Of a stretch of 64,000 nucleotides of DNA, positions 46,591-55,079 are shown piece after piece. A program made the translations under genes and the position numbers. Position 1 is the stretch's first letter; each line of letters begins with the position of its first letter. This DNA comes from CAVTWS01 sp963738445 (lineage in GTDB: Bacteria > Actinomycetota > Acidimicrobiia > Acidimicrobiales > SHLQ01): NCBI GenBank assembly GCA_963738445.1, contig CAVTWS010000015.1, forward strand, positions 496,001-560,000, written 5' to 3'. Below the pieces are notes generated by a model. That model was given only the letters and a program-made list of their open reading frames with translations. It did no database searches and was not told the DNA's origin.

Positions 46591-48957
46591 GTGACCCTGA
46601 CCCATCCCGGCGTGACCACGCCCACCACCGATGGGTTCGCCCGTCGCCGGTTCCTCCAGGGCGCCCTCGCCGTGGGCGGCGCCAGTCTGCTCGACCCGTG
46701 GTGGCTCGGCGGTCAGGCGTTCGCCGGTCCGCCATTGGCCTCGACCGAACGCATCCTCGTGTGCGTGTTCCTCGGCGGCGGCAACGACGGTCTCCGGACC
46801 GTCGGCCCGGCCGGGGACCCCACCTACCAGAGCCTGCGCGGGGGGTTGGCGCTCCAGGCCGGCACCGCCCACGCAGTGGGAGGCGGGTTGTACATGCACC
46901 CCAACCTGGCCGCCCTCAAGGCTCGTTTCGATTCCGGACGTGTGGCGTTCGTGCACGGTGTCGGCGACGCCGAGAACGATCACAGCCACTTCACCTCGAC
47001 CGCCCGCTGGTTCGCCGGACGCCCGTCCGGGCAGGCGCCGACCTCGGGGTGGCTCGGTCGGTACCTCGACCTGCGGAACCTCGACGACATGGCGGGCGTC
47101 AACGTGTCCTGGGGCGGCATCCCGCTCTACCTGAAGGGCGTGCAGCGGACGGCCATCGGGCTGCCGCCCGAAGGCAACCTCCTCGGCGCCGACCGTGACG
47201 AGCCCTGGGAACAGGGCCTCTACACCACGCTCGAAGCCCTGGGCGGCGACCAGTTCGGCATCGGGCAGTGGGCCCAGCGAGTGGCGTCCACCAACGCGGT
47301 CGCGGTCAACGTCGCGAACCAGATCCAACCCGCCTACGCCGACGGGCTCCCCGAGGACAACCGACTGGCCCGTGAGCTCGCGTTGTGCGCCCGGGTCGTC
47401 AACCTCGACCTCGGGGCGCGGGTTCTCGGCGTCGAGCAGGGCGGCTACGACACCCATGACAGCGAGGAAGGCACGCACGACGACCTGATGACCGAGCTCG
47501 ACGGGGCGATCCAGGCGTTCTTCGCCACCCTGGCCCCGCAGTTCCAGAGTCGCGTCACGATGTTCGTGTTCAGCGAGTTCGGGCGCCGGGTCGAAGCCAA
47601 CGATTCGGGCGGCACCGACCACGGCACGGCCAACTCGGTCATGGTCATCGGTGACCTGGTTCGCGGTGGACACCACGGCGTGTACCCGTCGGTGACCGCG
47701 CTCGACTCGCGCGGCGACCTGTTTCACCACGTCGACTTCCGGTCGGTCTACGCCACGCTGATCGGGACGTGGCTCGGCGCCGACGACACGCAGATCCTGG
47801 GGGCGACGTACCCCCGTCTCGACCTGTTCCAGGCGAACAGCGGCGGCGGCTTCGTCCCGCCGGTGCTGGCGTTCGGGGGCGGGTACGCCGCGTTGACCCC
47901 GGCCCGCCTCCTCGACACGCGAGACGGTTTCGGCATCCCGATGCAGCCGGGTCAGTCGATCGAGCTCCCGGTGGTCGGTGTGGGTGGGGTGCCGGCCTCG
48001 GGGGTCGGCGCCGTGGCCTTGAACGTGACCTCGACCGGCGCCTCCGCCCGGTCGTTCATCACCGTGTGGCCGACCGGGCAGGAACGTCCGCTGGCGTCGA
48101 GCCTGAACACCCAGGTCGGTCAGGACGTGCCGAACCTGGTGATCGCCAAGGTCGGCGCGGACGGCAAGTTGTCGATGTACAACAACGCCGGAACGGCCCA
48201 CGTCGTGGCTGACGTGGTGGGCTGGTTCCCGTCCGGAACCGGGTACTCACCGCTCAACCCGGCCCGGCTCCTCGACACTCGAGAGGGCTTTCGGATACCG
48301 CTCCAGCCGGGTCAGACCATCGACTTGTCCGTGCTCGACGTGGGTGGGGTACCGGGGTCGAGCGTGGCCGCCGTGGCCCTCAACGTGACCTCGACCGGCG
48401 CGTCGGCCCGTTCGTTCGTGACGGTGTGGCCGACCGGTGAGCCTCGCCCCCTCGCGTCGAGCCTGAACACCCAGATCGGCGAGGACGTGCCGAACCTGGT
48501 GATCGCCAAGGTCGGCGCCGACGGCAAGGTCTCGATGTACAACGACTCGGGCACCGTGCACCTGGTGGCCGATGTGGTGGGTTGGTTCCCGACCGGCTCG
48601 GGGTACACGCCGCTGACGCCCGCCCGCCTGCTCGACACCCGGGAAGGGTTCGCGGTCCCGCTGTCCGGCGGTCAGGCGATCGACCTCCCGGTCGTGGGCG
48701 TGGGTGGCGCTCCGGCCTCGGGAGTGACCGCCGTGGTCCTGAACATCACGTCGACCGCGGCCACGGCCCTGTCGTTCGTGACGGTGTGGCCGACGGGTGA
48801 GCCCCGTCCCCTGGCGTCGAGCCTGAACACCCAGGTGGGCGACGACGTGCCGAACCTGGTGATCGCCAAGGTCGGCGCCGACGGCAAGGTGTCGATGTTC
48901 AACAACGCCGGTACCACCCACCTCGTCGCCGATCTCGTCGGCTGGTTCGGCGCCTGA
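46591..48957 (+). CDS. DUF1501 protein with three C-terminal surface repeats
   Basis: A 788-residue exported protein. A Tat signal is formed by ARRRFLQG (17-24) and a hydrophobic stretch ending at AFA. The DUF1501 (sulfatase-like) domain follows: VCVFLGGGNDGLRT, FVHGVGDAENDHSHF, GYDTHDSEEGTHDD, FSEFGRRVEANDSGGTDHGTAN. From about residue 431 come three 120-residue repeats of the L-x-PARLLDTR-x-GF...LNVTST...LASSLNTQ...DVPNLVIAKVG...GWF type, which is common on actinobacterial surface proteins. An ATG at 46557 with a better ribosome site (AAAGGA) reads only MNLNSISTRPAS-stop, so either the GTG at 46591 is used or one base is wrong between them. Confidence 0.84.
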   Translation: MTLTHPGVTTPTTDGFARRRFLQGALAVGGASLLDPWWLGGQAFAGPPLASTERILVCVFLGGGNDGLRTVGPAGDPTYQSLRGGLALQAGTAHAVGGGLYMHPNLAALKARFDSGRVAFVHGVGDAENDHSHFTSTARWFAGRPSGQAPTSGWLGRYLDLRNLDDMAGVNVSWGGIPLYLKGVQRTAIGLPPEGNLLGADRDEPWEQGLYTTLEALGGDQFGIGQWAQRVASTNAVAVNVANQIQPAYADGLPEDNRLARELALCARVVNLDLGARVLGVEQGGYDTHDSEEGTHDDLMTELDGAIQAFFATLAPQFQSRVTMFVFSEFGRRVEANDSGGTDHGTANSVMVIGDLVRGGHHGVYPSVTALDSRGDLFHHVDFRSVYATLIGTWLGADDTQILGATYPRLDLFQANSGGGFVPPVLAFGGGYAALTPARLLDTRDGFGIPMQPGQSIELPVVGVGGVPASGVGAVALNVTSTGASARSFITVWPTGQERPLASSLNTQVGQDVPNLVIAKVGADGKLSMYNNAGTAHVVADVVGWFPSGTGYSPLNPARLLDTREGFRIPLQPGQTIDLSVLDVGGVPGSSVAAVALNVTSTGASARSFVTVWPTGEPRPLASSLNTQIGEDVPNLVIAKVGADGKVSMYNDSGTVHLVADVVGWFPTGSGYTPLTPARLLDTREGFAVPLSGGQAIDLPVVGVGGAPASGVTAVVLNITSTAATALSFVTVWPTGEPRPLASSLNTQVGDDVPNLVIAKVGADGKVSMFNNAGTTHLVADLVGWFGA
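47881..48957. repeat. three tandem 360-bp repeats
   Basis: Units at 47881-48240, 48241-48600 and 48601-48957 keep an exact 360-base period (120 codons). Each begins GGGTAC and contains CTCGACAC, and CGTCGAGCCTGAACACCCAG-like strings near the end. The copies differ mostly at third positions and at a few residues. Confidence 0.92.
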
Positions 48958-48964
48958 GGCCGCC

Positions 48965-49021
48965 GATTCCGAAATTTGGTGGGGAATCGCCTGTAGGGGG
49001 TGATTCCCCACCGAATTTCGG
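48965..49021. terminator. strong hairpin after the DUF1501 gene
   Basis: 22-base arms at 48965-48986 and 49000-49021 pair with a single T-G wobble; each contains CCGAAATT and GGGGAATC or complement. The 13-base loop is CGCCTGTAGGGGGT-like. It starts eight bases after the DUF1501 stop codon and ends shortly before the next gene. It is the best candidate for a terminator here, although no T-tract follows. It is unrelated in sequence to the GTTCTGGG palindromes. Confidence 0.6.
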
Positions 49022-49054
49022 AAGGGTGGCCGAGCCGTGCGATAGACATCGCGC

Positions 49055-49780
49055 ATGCCCACGTTCGAGCGCGACGGCGCCGTCATCCATTTCGAGGTCG
49101 AGGGGAACGCCGCGGGATTCCCCGTGCTGCTCATCGCGCCGGGAGGCATGCGCTCGGCGCACGAGCTGTGGAACGCCATGGCGTGGAACCCGCGCCTGGC
49201 CTTGGCCGACCAGTTCCGCCTGATCGGCATGGACCAACGAAACGCCGGCCGGTCGACGGCGCCCGTGTCGGCCACCGACGACTGGTCGAACTTCGCCGCC
49301 GATCAGTTGGCGCTGCTCGACCACCTCGGCATCGACCGGTGCCACGTGTTGGGGATGTGCATCGGCGGCCCCTACGTGATCGGGCTCCTCCGCGCCGACC
49401 CCGACCGGTTCGCGTCGGCGGTGCTCGTGCAACCGGTCGGCATCGACGGCAACCGGGCCGAGCTCGAAGCGATGTTCGACCAGTGGGCCGCCGCCCTGGC
49501 GCCGAGCCATCCGGAGGCCACGCCGGAGTCGTGGGCCTCGTTCCGCCGGAACATGTGGGGCGGCGAGTTCGTCCTCACCGCCACGCCGGACGAGGTGGCC
49601 GCCATCGAGACGCCGCTGGTCGTGCTCATGGGCGACGACCTCTACCACCCGCAGTCCACGTCTCGAACGATCGCCGCCGTCGCGCCGAGAGCCACCCTGG
49701 TGGAGCGTTGGAAGGACGACGAGTCCCTTCCCGGCACGACCACTGCCATCGTCGACTTCCTCGGATCTCACTCGTCGTGA
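49055..49780 (+). CDS. alpha/beta hydrolase with a Cys nucleophile
   Basis: A 241-residue alpha/beta-hydrolase-fold protein. The oxyanion region is LLIAPGGMRSAHELW, RLIGMDQRNAGRST is typical of the fold, and the nucleophile elbow reads GMCIGG, with Cys where most members have Ser. The acid is probably Asp in VLMGDDLYHP. No histidine is visible at the usual C-terminal position. Cys nucleophiles occur in dienelactone hydrolases and some non-hydrolytic relatives. The substrate is unknown. Confidence 0.78.
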   Translation: MPTFERDGAVIHFEVEGNAAGFPVLLIAPGGMRSAHELWNAMAWNPRLALADQFRLIGMDQRNAGRSTAPVSATDDWSNFAADQLALLDHLGIDRCHVLGMCIGGPYVIGLLRADPDRFASAVLVQPVGIDGNRAELEAMFDQWAAALAPSHPEATPESWASFRRNMWGGEFVLTATPDEVAAIETPLVVLMGDDLYHPQSTSRTIAAVAPRATLVERWKDDESLPGTTTAIVDFLGSHSS

Positions 49781-49837
49781 ACTGATCGGCGGTCCCGATC
49801 GTCTGGTGGTGCACACACTCGTCGATCGGAGACCGGC

Positions 49838-51253
49838 ATGACCACCGTCGTCCCGCCGCCCGTGGGCCTCCGCCCGGGCCCGGCTTCGCCCGACCACCAC
49901 GATTCCCCCATCGGCGATGCCGCCGCCGTCGAGGAGGTGTGGACCGTCGCCTCTCGCCGACCCCGCCCCCGTCTCGGCTGGATCTTCCTCGCCGTCCTGT
50001 CGCCCGTCGCGATCGCCGGGGCGACGGTGACCGCACTCGTCCGCGATGGTGGGGGCCCCGCCGATGTGCTGGTGCTCGGCGACGACGGCGCGGTCACCAG
50101 CGTCGATCCCACGAGCGGTCTGCCGCAGTACTCGCTGGAGGATGCCTCCGTCTCGGCCGACGGATCGGCGGTGTACCAGACCGTCGACACACCACAGGGC
50201 ACCGAGGTCAGGCAGGTCGACCCGGCCACGGGCCTCGCCGTCGGCGTGTCACTGGTGAAGCCGGGACTCGCGATCCGGACCGTGTCGCCCGACGGCGGTG
50301 CGGTGGCGTTGATGGAGCCGCCGACCGTGGCGGGCGGGCTCTACGTGCCCGAGGCCCGCACGGAGACGTCGATCTCGGTGGTGTGGCAGGACCGACCGGA
50401 ACCGGCCGTGTTCGAGCTCGACGGCAACTTCGAGCCCGAGACGTTCACGCTCGCCGAGGACGTCCTGTACCTGCTCGAGTACTGGCCGCCGCTGGAGCCG
50501 GACCGGTACTACGTCCGTCAACTCGACCTGGTGACCGGGGAGGTGCGCGACGTGTTCAGCCCCCAGGTCGAGCTCCAGCCCGAGATGCGGGGCCGGGCGC
50601 GCGCCCAGGCGATCGCCCCCGACTCAACGGTGCTGTACACGCTCTACACCATCCCGGCCGGCGACGATCCGGTGCACGACCTGACCGCTCCAACCGGGAC
50701 CGACGATGCCCGCTGGGCGTTCGTCCACGTGTTGAGCCTGGAGGAGGACTGGTCGTTCTGCGTCTTCCTGCCCGTGCCGATCGGCACCACCTCCGAGGCG
50801 GCGGTGTCGATGGCGATCAGCCCCGACGGTCACCAGCTCTACGTCGTCGATTCCGCTACCCAGACCGTGGCCGTCATCGACACCTCGTCGCTGGTCGTGA
50901 CCCAGTCGTCGCCGGTGCCGGCCCTGCGCCCCCAGGTCGAACCGACCGAGCTGGCGGTCGCCCCGGACGGGACCCTGTACGTGGCGAGCGAGTACTCGGT
51001 GGTGGCCGTCGCCCCGGATCTCGTCACGCTCAACACCGCGCTGGGAACCCAGACCGGCGAGCCGTTCGGCGACATCGCCCTGTCGGCCGACGGCCGTGAG
51101 CTACGGGTTGCGGCGGGCGGACAGGTGCTCGTGTGGGACCTGGTCGAGCGCCGCGAGGTGGCCCGGCTCGACGTCCCAGGAGACGGTGGCGTCTCGTTCG
51201 TCGGCCCACCGGGCGAGTCACTGCTCGAGATTCCGGTCCAGTGCGCCTGCTGA
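49838..51253 (+). CDS. membrane-anchored beta-propeller-like protein
   Basis: A 471-residue protein with a 45-residue cytoplasmic Pro/Arg-rich start, one membrane helix (LGWIFLAVLSPVAIAGATVTALV, about 46-68), and an external domain built of repeated strand patterns such as SVSADGSAVYQ, AISPDGHQLYVVDSATQTVAVID, AVAPDGTLYVASEYSVVAV and ALSADGRELRVAAGGQVLVWDL. This is the YVTN/lactonase-like seven-bladed propeller signature. It immediately precedes the ECF sigma gene and may sense or bind something at the surface, but this is a guess from position. Confidence 0.7.
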   Translation: MTTVVPPPVGLRPGPASPDHHDSPIGDAAAVEEVWTVASRRPRPRLGWIFLAVLSPVAIAGATVTALVRDGGGPADVLVLGDDGAVTSVDPTSGLPQYSLEDASVSADGSAVYQTVDTPQGTEVRQVDPATGLAVGVSLVKPGLAIRTVSPDGGAVALMEPPTVAGGLYVPEARTETSISVVWQDRPEPAVFELDGNFEPETFTLAEDVLYLLEYWPPLEPDRYYVRQLDLVTGEVRDVFSPQVELQPEMRGRARAQAIAPDSTVLYTLYTIPAGDDPVHDLTAPTGTDDARWAFVHVLSLEEDWSFCVFLPVPIGTTSEAAVSMAISPDGHQLYVVDSATQTVAVIDTSSLVVTQSSPVPALRPQVEPTELAVAPDGTLYVASEYSVVAVAPDLVTLNTALGTQTGEPFGDIALSADGRELRVAAGGQVLVWDLVERREVARLDVPGDGGVSFVGPPGESLLEIPVQCAC

Positions 51254-51299
51254 CAGCACCGCGGCCGTGGGGCAAGCTGGGTCGCGGAAGGAGCCGACG

Positions 51300-51893
51300 A
51301 TGCTCGAGCCCGACCCGGCCCTGGTGCGAGCGGCAGCGAGCGGAGACCCGCGCGCCTTCGAGGAGCTCGTGCGGTCGACGCAAGCGGACGTGTGGCGGTT
51401 CCTCCGCCATCTGGTGGCCGACGACGATCTGGCGCGAGAGCTGGCCCAGGACACGTACCTCAAGGTGTACCGCTCGCTGTCGACCTACCGGTTCGAGTCC
51501 CGCTTCTCGTCGTGGCTGTTCCGCATCGCCCGCAACGTCGCCATGGACGAGCACCGGTCGCGGCAGCGGCGGACCCGCCGGGATCAGCTCCTCGAACAGC
51601 GCGAGCGGCGGCGCCAGGCGGGTCGGATCGGGGCGTCGCCCACCGAGGCGCGCCACGAGCTCCGGGCGGCCCTGGCGTCGCTGGAACTCCGGCTCCGTGA
51701 GCCCTTCGTGCTCGTCGAGGTGTTCGGCATGAGCTACGGCGAGGCGGCGACCGTCCTCGGCATACCGGAGGGCACCGTCAAGAGCCGGCTGTTCCACGCC
51801 CGCCGGCACCTCGTCGAGTGGCTGACCACGGCGAGCGACGAGGAGGCCGGACCCGCCCGTGGGCCCGGTTCCAAGGAGGCCGGGCGTGGCTGA
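51300..51893 (+). CDS. ECF-type RNA polymerase sigma factor
   Basis: A 197-residue sigma-70 family protein. Region 2 is FEELVRSTQADVWRFLRHLVADDDLARELAQDTYLKVYRSLSTYRFESRFSSWLFRIARNVAMDEHR (about 20-85), binding the -10 element. Region 4 is LVEVFGMSYGEAATVLGIPEGTVKSRLFHARRHL (about 140-175), an HTH for the -35. GGAAGGAGCC precedes the ATG. It overlaps the downstream RseB-like membrane protein by eight bases, as expected for an ECF factor and its regulator. I did not recognise a target promoter in the window. Confidence 0.93.
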   Translation: MLEPDPALVRAAASGDPRAFEELVRSTQADVWRFLRHLVADDDLARELAQDTYLKVYRSLSTYRFESRFSSWLFRIARNVAMDEHRSRQRRTRRDQLLEQRERRRQAGRIGASPTEARHELRAALASLELRLREPFVLVEVFGMSYGEAATVLGIPEGTVKSRLFHARRHLVEWLTTASDEEAGPARGPGSKEAGRG

Positions 51894-53733
51894 CCATGAC
51901 CTCGACGAGCTGCTCCTCGCCGTCTCCGCGAACCTCGACGGAGAGGGTCCCGAGCCCATCGACCCGACTCTCGAGGCCGAGGCCTTCCGGACCCAGGTCC
52001 TACGCCTGCGGGCCCTGGCCCGGATCGATGCGGCCGAGACCCCGCCCGATATCGCCGGTGACGTGATGGAGGCGCTCGATCAGCCGTCAGGCGTCCGCTC
52101 TGTGGGTCAGGCCCGGGCTCTTGGGCCGCATCCGGCGGTCCGACGCTGGTCGAGGGTGGCGGCGATCTTCTTCCTGCTCGGCGGTGTGGTCGGCGCAGTG
52201 CTCGGAGGGGTCGCCGATCGTTCCCCGTCGCCCGCCTCGGCGAGCCTCGTCTCGGCACTGCTCGACGCGCAGGCCGACCTCGACCGGTACGACGCGTCGG
52301 TCCAGGTCGTCGAACACGGCTGGCACCCGGATGTCCCCACGCGCACGGCGTCGGGACACCTCGCGTACCGGGCGCCGGCCGAGCTGGTGATCACCCTCAC
52401 CGACACCACGATGTATCCCGACACCTCGTGGCCCCGCAACGACGTCGTGATCGCGGTCGACGACGAGGTGGCGTGGTCGAGTGGGCGCCTCGGGTGCCCG
52501 GTCGAGCTGCGGCCGGGTTGCCTGTCGGAGGCTCCGCTCGTGCGCGTGGTCACCGATCGGGTTCCGTTCTCCTCGGGCATCGCCGCGCTCGATGGTGCCG
52601 GTACCGCAGCGCCTTTGCCGCTCGATCTCGTCGTGCCCGTCGGTTCGTTCCTCCCCGGTGCGTTCCCGTCCGACGGCACGCGGCCGGACGGGTTCGAGGC
52701 GGTCGAGGTCGACGACGAGATCGTCGTCAGTACGACCATGGGGGCCGTGGCCACGATCGTGGAACCGCTGCTGTCGGTCGGCGACTGGCGGGAGCTTCAT
52801 CCGGGCGATCGGGCCGAGGTCCGCCTCGATCGCTCGACGTTGACGCTCCGGGCGGTCTCGATCTGGGCGGCGGCGGGCCCGGACCGGGAGCGGTGGGCGA
52901 TCCGGCACGGCTATGAGGACGTCGCCGGCTCGCCGCTGCTCTCGGTCACGTTGACACCCGAGTCGCCCCGTCTCCCCATGTCCGGGTTTCGGCCGCCGGC
53001 CGTGCCGTCTCGAAACGAAGGGTTCTCGCCCTCGGCCGCGGCCGGTGATGCACCCGAGCCGTCGTGGATCCCGGCCGGTCACGAGTTGTACCGGACCGGC
53101 GAGGTCGCCGTCGCGCCCGGTCCGTCCGTCGGCGTGCGGGCCTGGACCGACGGTCGCTCCTGGGTCCTCCTCCGCTCGACCGACGAGTGGTCCGAACCAG
53201 GCCTGTTCGGCGAGTTCGGCGCCCTGGTCAGAACGGTCGAGCTCGGCGCCGCCGGGCTGGCGTACGTCGACCCGGCGGGCACGAGGGTCGCCCTCCACTC
53301 CCGGAACGGCGTCGAAGTCGAGCTGTCGGGCACCGTGGGTGAGGCGTCCCTGTTGAGGATGCTGGGCTCGCTCGGGTTGGTCGGCGAGACGATCCCGGTC
53401 ACGTGGATGCAGGCGCCGGCCGCCGATCCGGTTCCGGCGGGGGCGTTGCGGCCATCGTTCGACGCGGCCAGTCGGGTCGATGACGGCGTGGTCACCATCG
53501 CGGTGGCTGCGCCCGGGCGGACGGGTTGGGTCCTCAGCCAGCTGCCGGGTTCCGCGCTGCCGCCCCCACCCTCGCCCGATGTCGTGTCGGTGGAGGTTCG
53601 TGGGCGGCTCGGGCGCTGGGACGCGGACCGGGGCACCTTGTCATGGGTCGACGAGGGGTGGGTCGTCAACCTCTCCTCGGAGGGACTTCCGTTGGCGTCG
53701 CTCGTCGCCGTGGCCGAGAGCCTGGAGCACTGA
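51886..53733 (+). CDS. single-helix membrane protein, candidate anti-sigma factor (RseB/MucB-like outer part)
   Basis: A 615-residue protein. The first 80 residues are cytoplasmic and acidic (DLDELLLAVSANLDGEGPEPIDP), then one membrane helix (VAAIFFLLGGVVGAVLGGVA, about 88-107). The outer part starts SLVSALLDAQADLDRYDASVQVVEHGWH with a beta-rich region like the LolA/RseB fold. AAGGAGGCCGGGC precedes the GTG at 51886. The position right after an ECF gene, and the topology, suggest the anti-sigma factor, although I see no ZAS motif (HxxxCxxC). The far C-terminus is not recognisable. Confidence 0.65.
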   Translation: MADHDLDELLLAVSANLDGEGPEPIDPTLEAEAFRTQVLRLRALARIDAAETPPDIAGDVMEALDQPSGVRSVGQARALGPHPAVRRWSRVAAIFFLLGGVVGAVLGGVADRSPSPASASLVSALLDAQADLDRYDASVQVVEHGWHPDVPTRTASGHLAYRAPAELVITLTDTTMYPDTSWPRNDVVIAVDDEVAWSSGRLGCPVELRPGCLSEAPLVRVVTDRVPFSSGIAALDGAGTAAPLPLDLVVPVGSFLPGAFPSDGTRPDGFEAVEVDDEIVVSTTMGAVATIVEPLLSVGDWRELHPGDRAEVRLDRSTLTLRAVSIWAAAGPDRERWAIRHGYEDVAGSPLLSVTLTPESPRLPMSGFRPPAVPSRNEGFSPSAAAGDAPEPSWIPAGHELYRTGEVAVAPGPSVGVRAWTDGRSWVLLRSTDEWSEPGLFGEFGALVRTVELGAAGLAYVDPAGTRVALHSRNGVEVELSGTVGEASLLRMLGSLGLVGETIPVTWMQAPAADPVPAGALRPSFDAASRVDDGVVTIAVAAPGRTGWVLSQLPGSALPPPPSPDVVSVEVRGRLGRWDADRGTLSWVDEGWVVNLSSEGLPLASLVAVAESLEH

Positions 53734-55070
53734 TGGGGTCCGACCGGCGCCTGACCCGGAGCTCGACAGGAGGGTTGGTCGCCATCGTGGCGCTGCTCGC
53801 CGGGGTGCTGGTCGGGTTCTGGGCGGCGACGGCCATCTCCGGATCGGAGGCGGCCGCACCCCGGTTCCCGACCGTCCCGCCGACCGTGCTCGCCTCTCCG
53901 AGCACGGTCACCTCTCCGCCGGAGACGCCGTCGTCGGCGTCCCAGGAAACACCGACGCCGTCCTCGGCATCTCCGGCAGCACAGACGCCGTCGTCGGCGT
54001 CGCTCCTCCTGTGGACGTCGGGAGGGTTGGCTCCCGGTCTCGCCGCCTCCGTTGCCGGGCTCGACGAGGTGGACTCGTCGACGGTCGTGCGGGGGGATCA
54101 GCTCGATCTCGTGGGCAGCACGACCGCCGATGGTGCCGTCGTCAGCGACCTCGTCGACGGCTGGCGCATCCCTCTCGATGTGCTGGCCGTCGATCCGGCC
54201 GTCTACCTCGCCGTGATCGACTCCTGGGCGCCGATCTCGCCGTCCGACGCCGCCGCGTTCGCCGCCCTCGGCCCCGCCCCCGGCCGGGCGGTGCTCACGG
54301 AGACCTCGGCGGCGCAGCGGGGGGTGGGCACCGGCGGCCACCTGGACCTGATCACGGGGACGGTCGAGATCGTCGGCGTGGTGGACGACGTTGTCGGCGC
54401 CGGGGCGGAGGTCATCGTCGATCTCGGGACCGGATCCGAGCTCGGGGTGGACACCGAGAGGTACATCCTCATCGAGAGTCGCGCCAGCCGAAGCGGCATC
54501 GAGGCGGTGCTGACCGGGCTCACGGCGGCTCCGCTGCGGCTCCGGGCGCCTGGTGAAACCCCCTATCCCCGCCACGGTGATGCCGTGTTGCCGCAGCTCG
54601 TCGTGAAGGCCGTGTTCGGCGAGTTCGCCTACCGGCCCCTCTCCGGGCGAGACGTCGAGATCGACCCGTCGTGGATCGAGGAGCACATCGTGACGGTCGA
54701 CCTGCCGCTCGTCGGGACGACCCGGTGCCACCGGGACGTGGTGCCGCTCGTCGAGGCGGCCCTGTCCGACCTCGTCAACCGGAGCCTGTCCCAGCTCATC
54801 GACGCGGCCGGTTTCGCCGGCTGCTTCGCGCCGCGGCTCATCGGCCCGGGGCTCGGGATGTCGCGCCACGCGTGGGGCATCGCCGTCGACCTCAACGCCT
54901 ACGACAACCCGGCCGGATCGACGACGATGAAGGACGTTCGCCTGGTCGACGCCATGGCCGAACAGGGTTTCGGGTGGGGCGGACAGTGGCTCAACCCCGA
55001 CGCCATGCACTTCGAGGTGGTCGACCCACCGGGCCCGAGCCTCGAGACCACTGTCGTACCCCCTTCGTAG
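53733..55070 (+). CDS. membrane-anchored D-Ala-D-Ala carboxypeptidase-like protein (VanY/M15 type)
   Basis: A 445-residue protein with an N-terminal membrane helix (about 15-36), a Ser/Thr/Pro-rich linker with repeated TPSSAS units, a middle region of unknown fold, and a C-terminal M15-type zinc peptidase domain. The zinc motif S-x-H-x-x-G-x-A-x-D is seen in SRHAWGIAVDLN, and the second metal/catalytic element is in MHFEVVD. Such enzymes trim peptidoglycan stem peptides. The ATG overlaps the previous stop (TGATG), so it belongs to the ECF operon. That makes cell-envelope control the likely theme. Confidence 0.82.
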   Translation: MGSDRRLTRSSTGGLVAIVALLAGVLVGFWAATAISGSEAAAPRFPTVPPTVLASPSTVTSPPETPSSASQETPTPSSASPAAQTPSSASLLLWTSGGLAPGLAASVAGLDEVDSSTVVRGDQLDLVGSTTADGAVVSDLVDGWRIPLDVLAVDPAVYLAVIDSWAPISPSDAAAFAALGPAPGRAVLTETSAAQRGVGTGGHLDLITGTVEIVGVVDDVVGAGAEVIVDLGTGSELGVDTERYILIESRASRSGIEAVLTGLTAAPLRLRAPGETPYPRHGDAVLPQLVVKAVFGEFAYRPLSGRDVEIDPSWIEEHIVTVDLPLVGTTRCHRDVVPLVEAALSDLVNRSLSQLIDAAGFAGCFAPRLIGPGLGMSRHAWGIAVDLNAYDNPAGSTTMKDVRLVDAMAEQGFGWGGQWLNPDAMHFEVVDPPGPSLETTVVPPS

Positions 55071-55079
55071 GGTGGCCCC

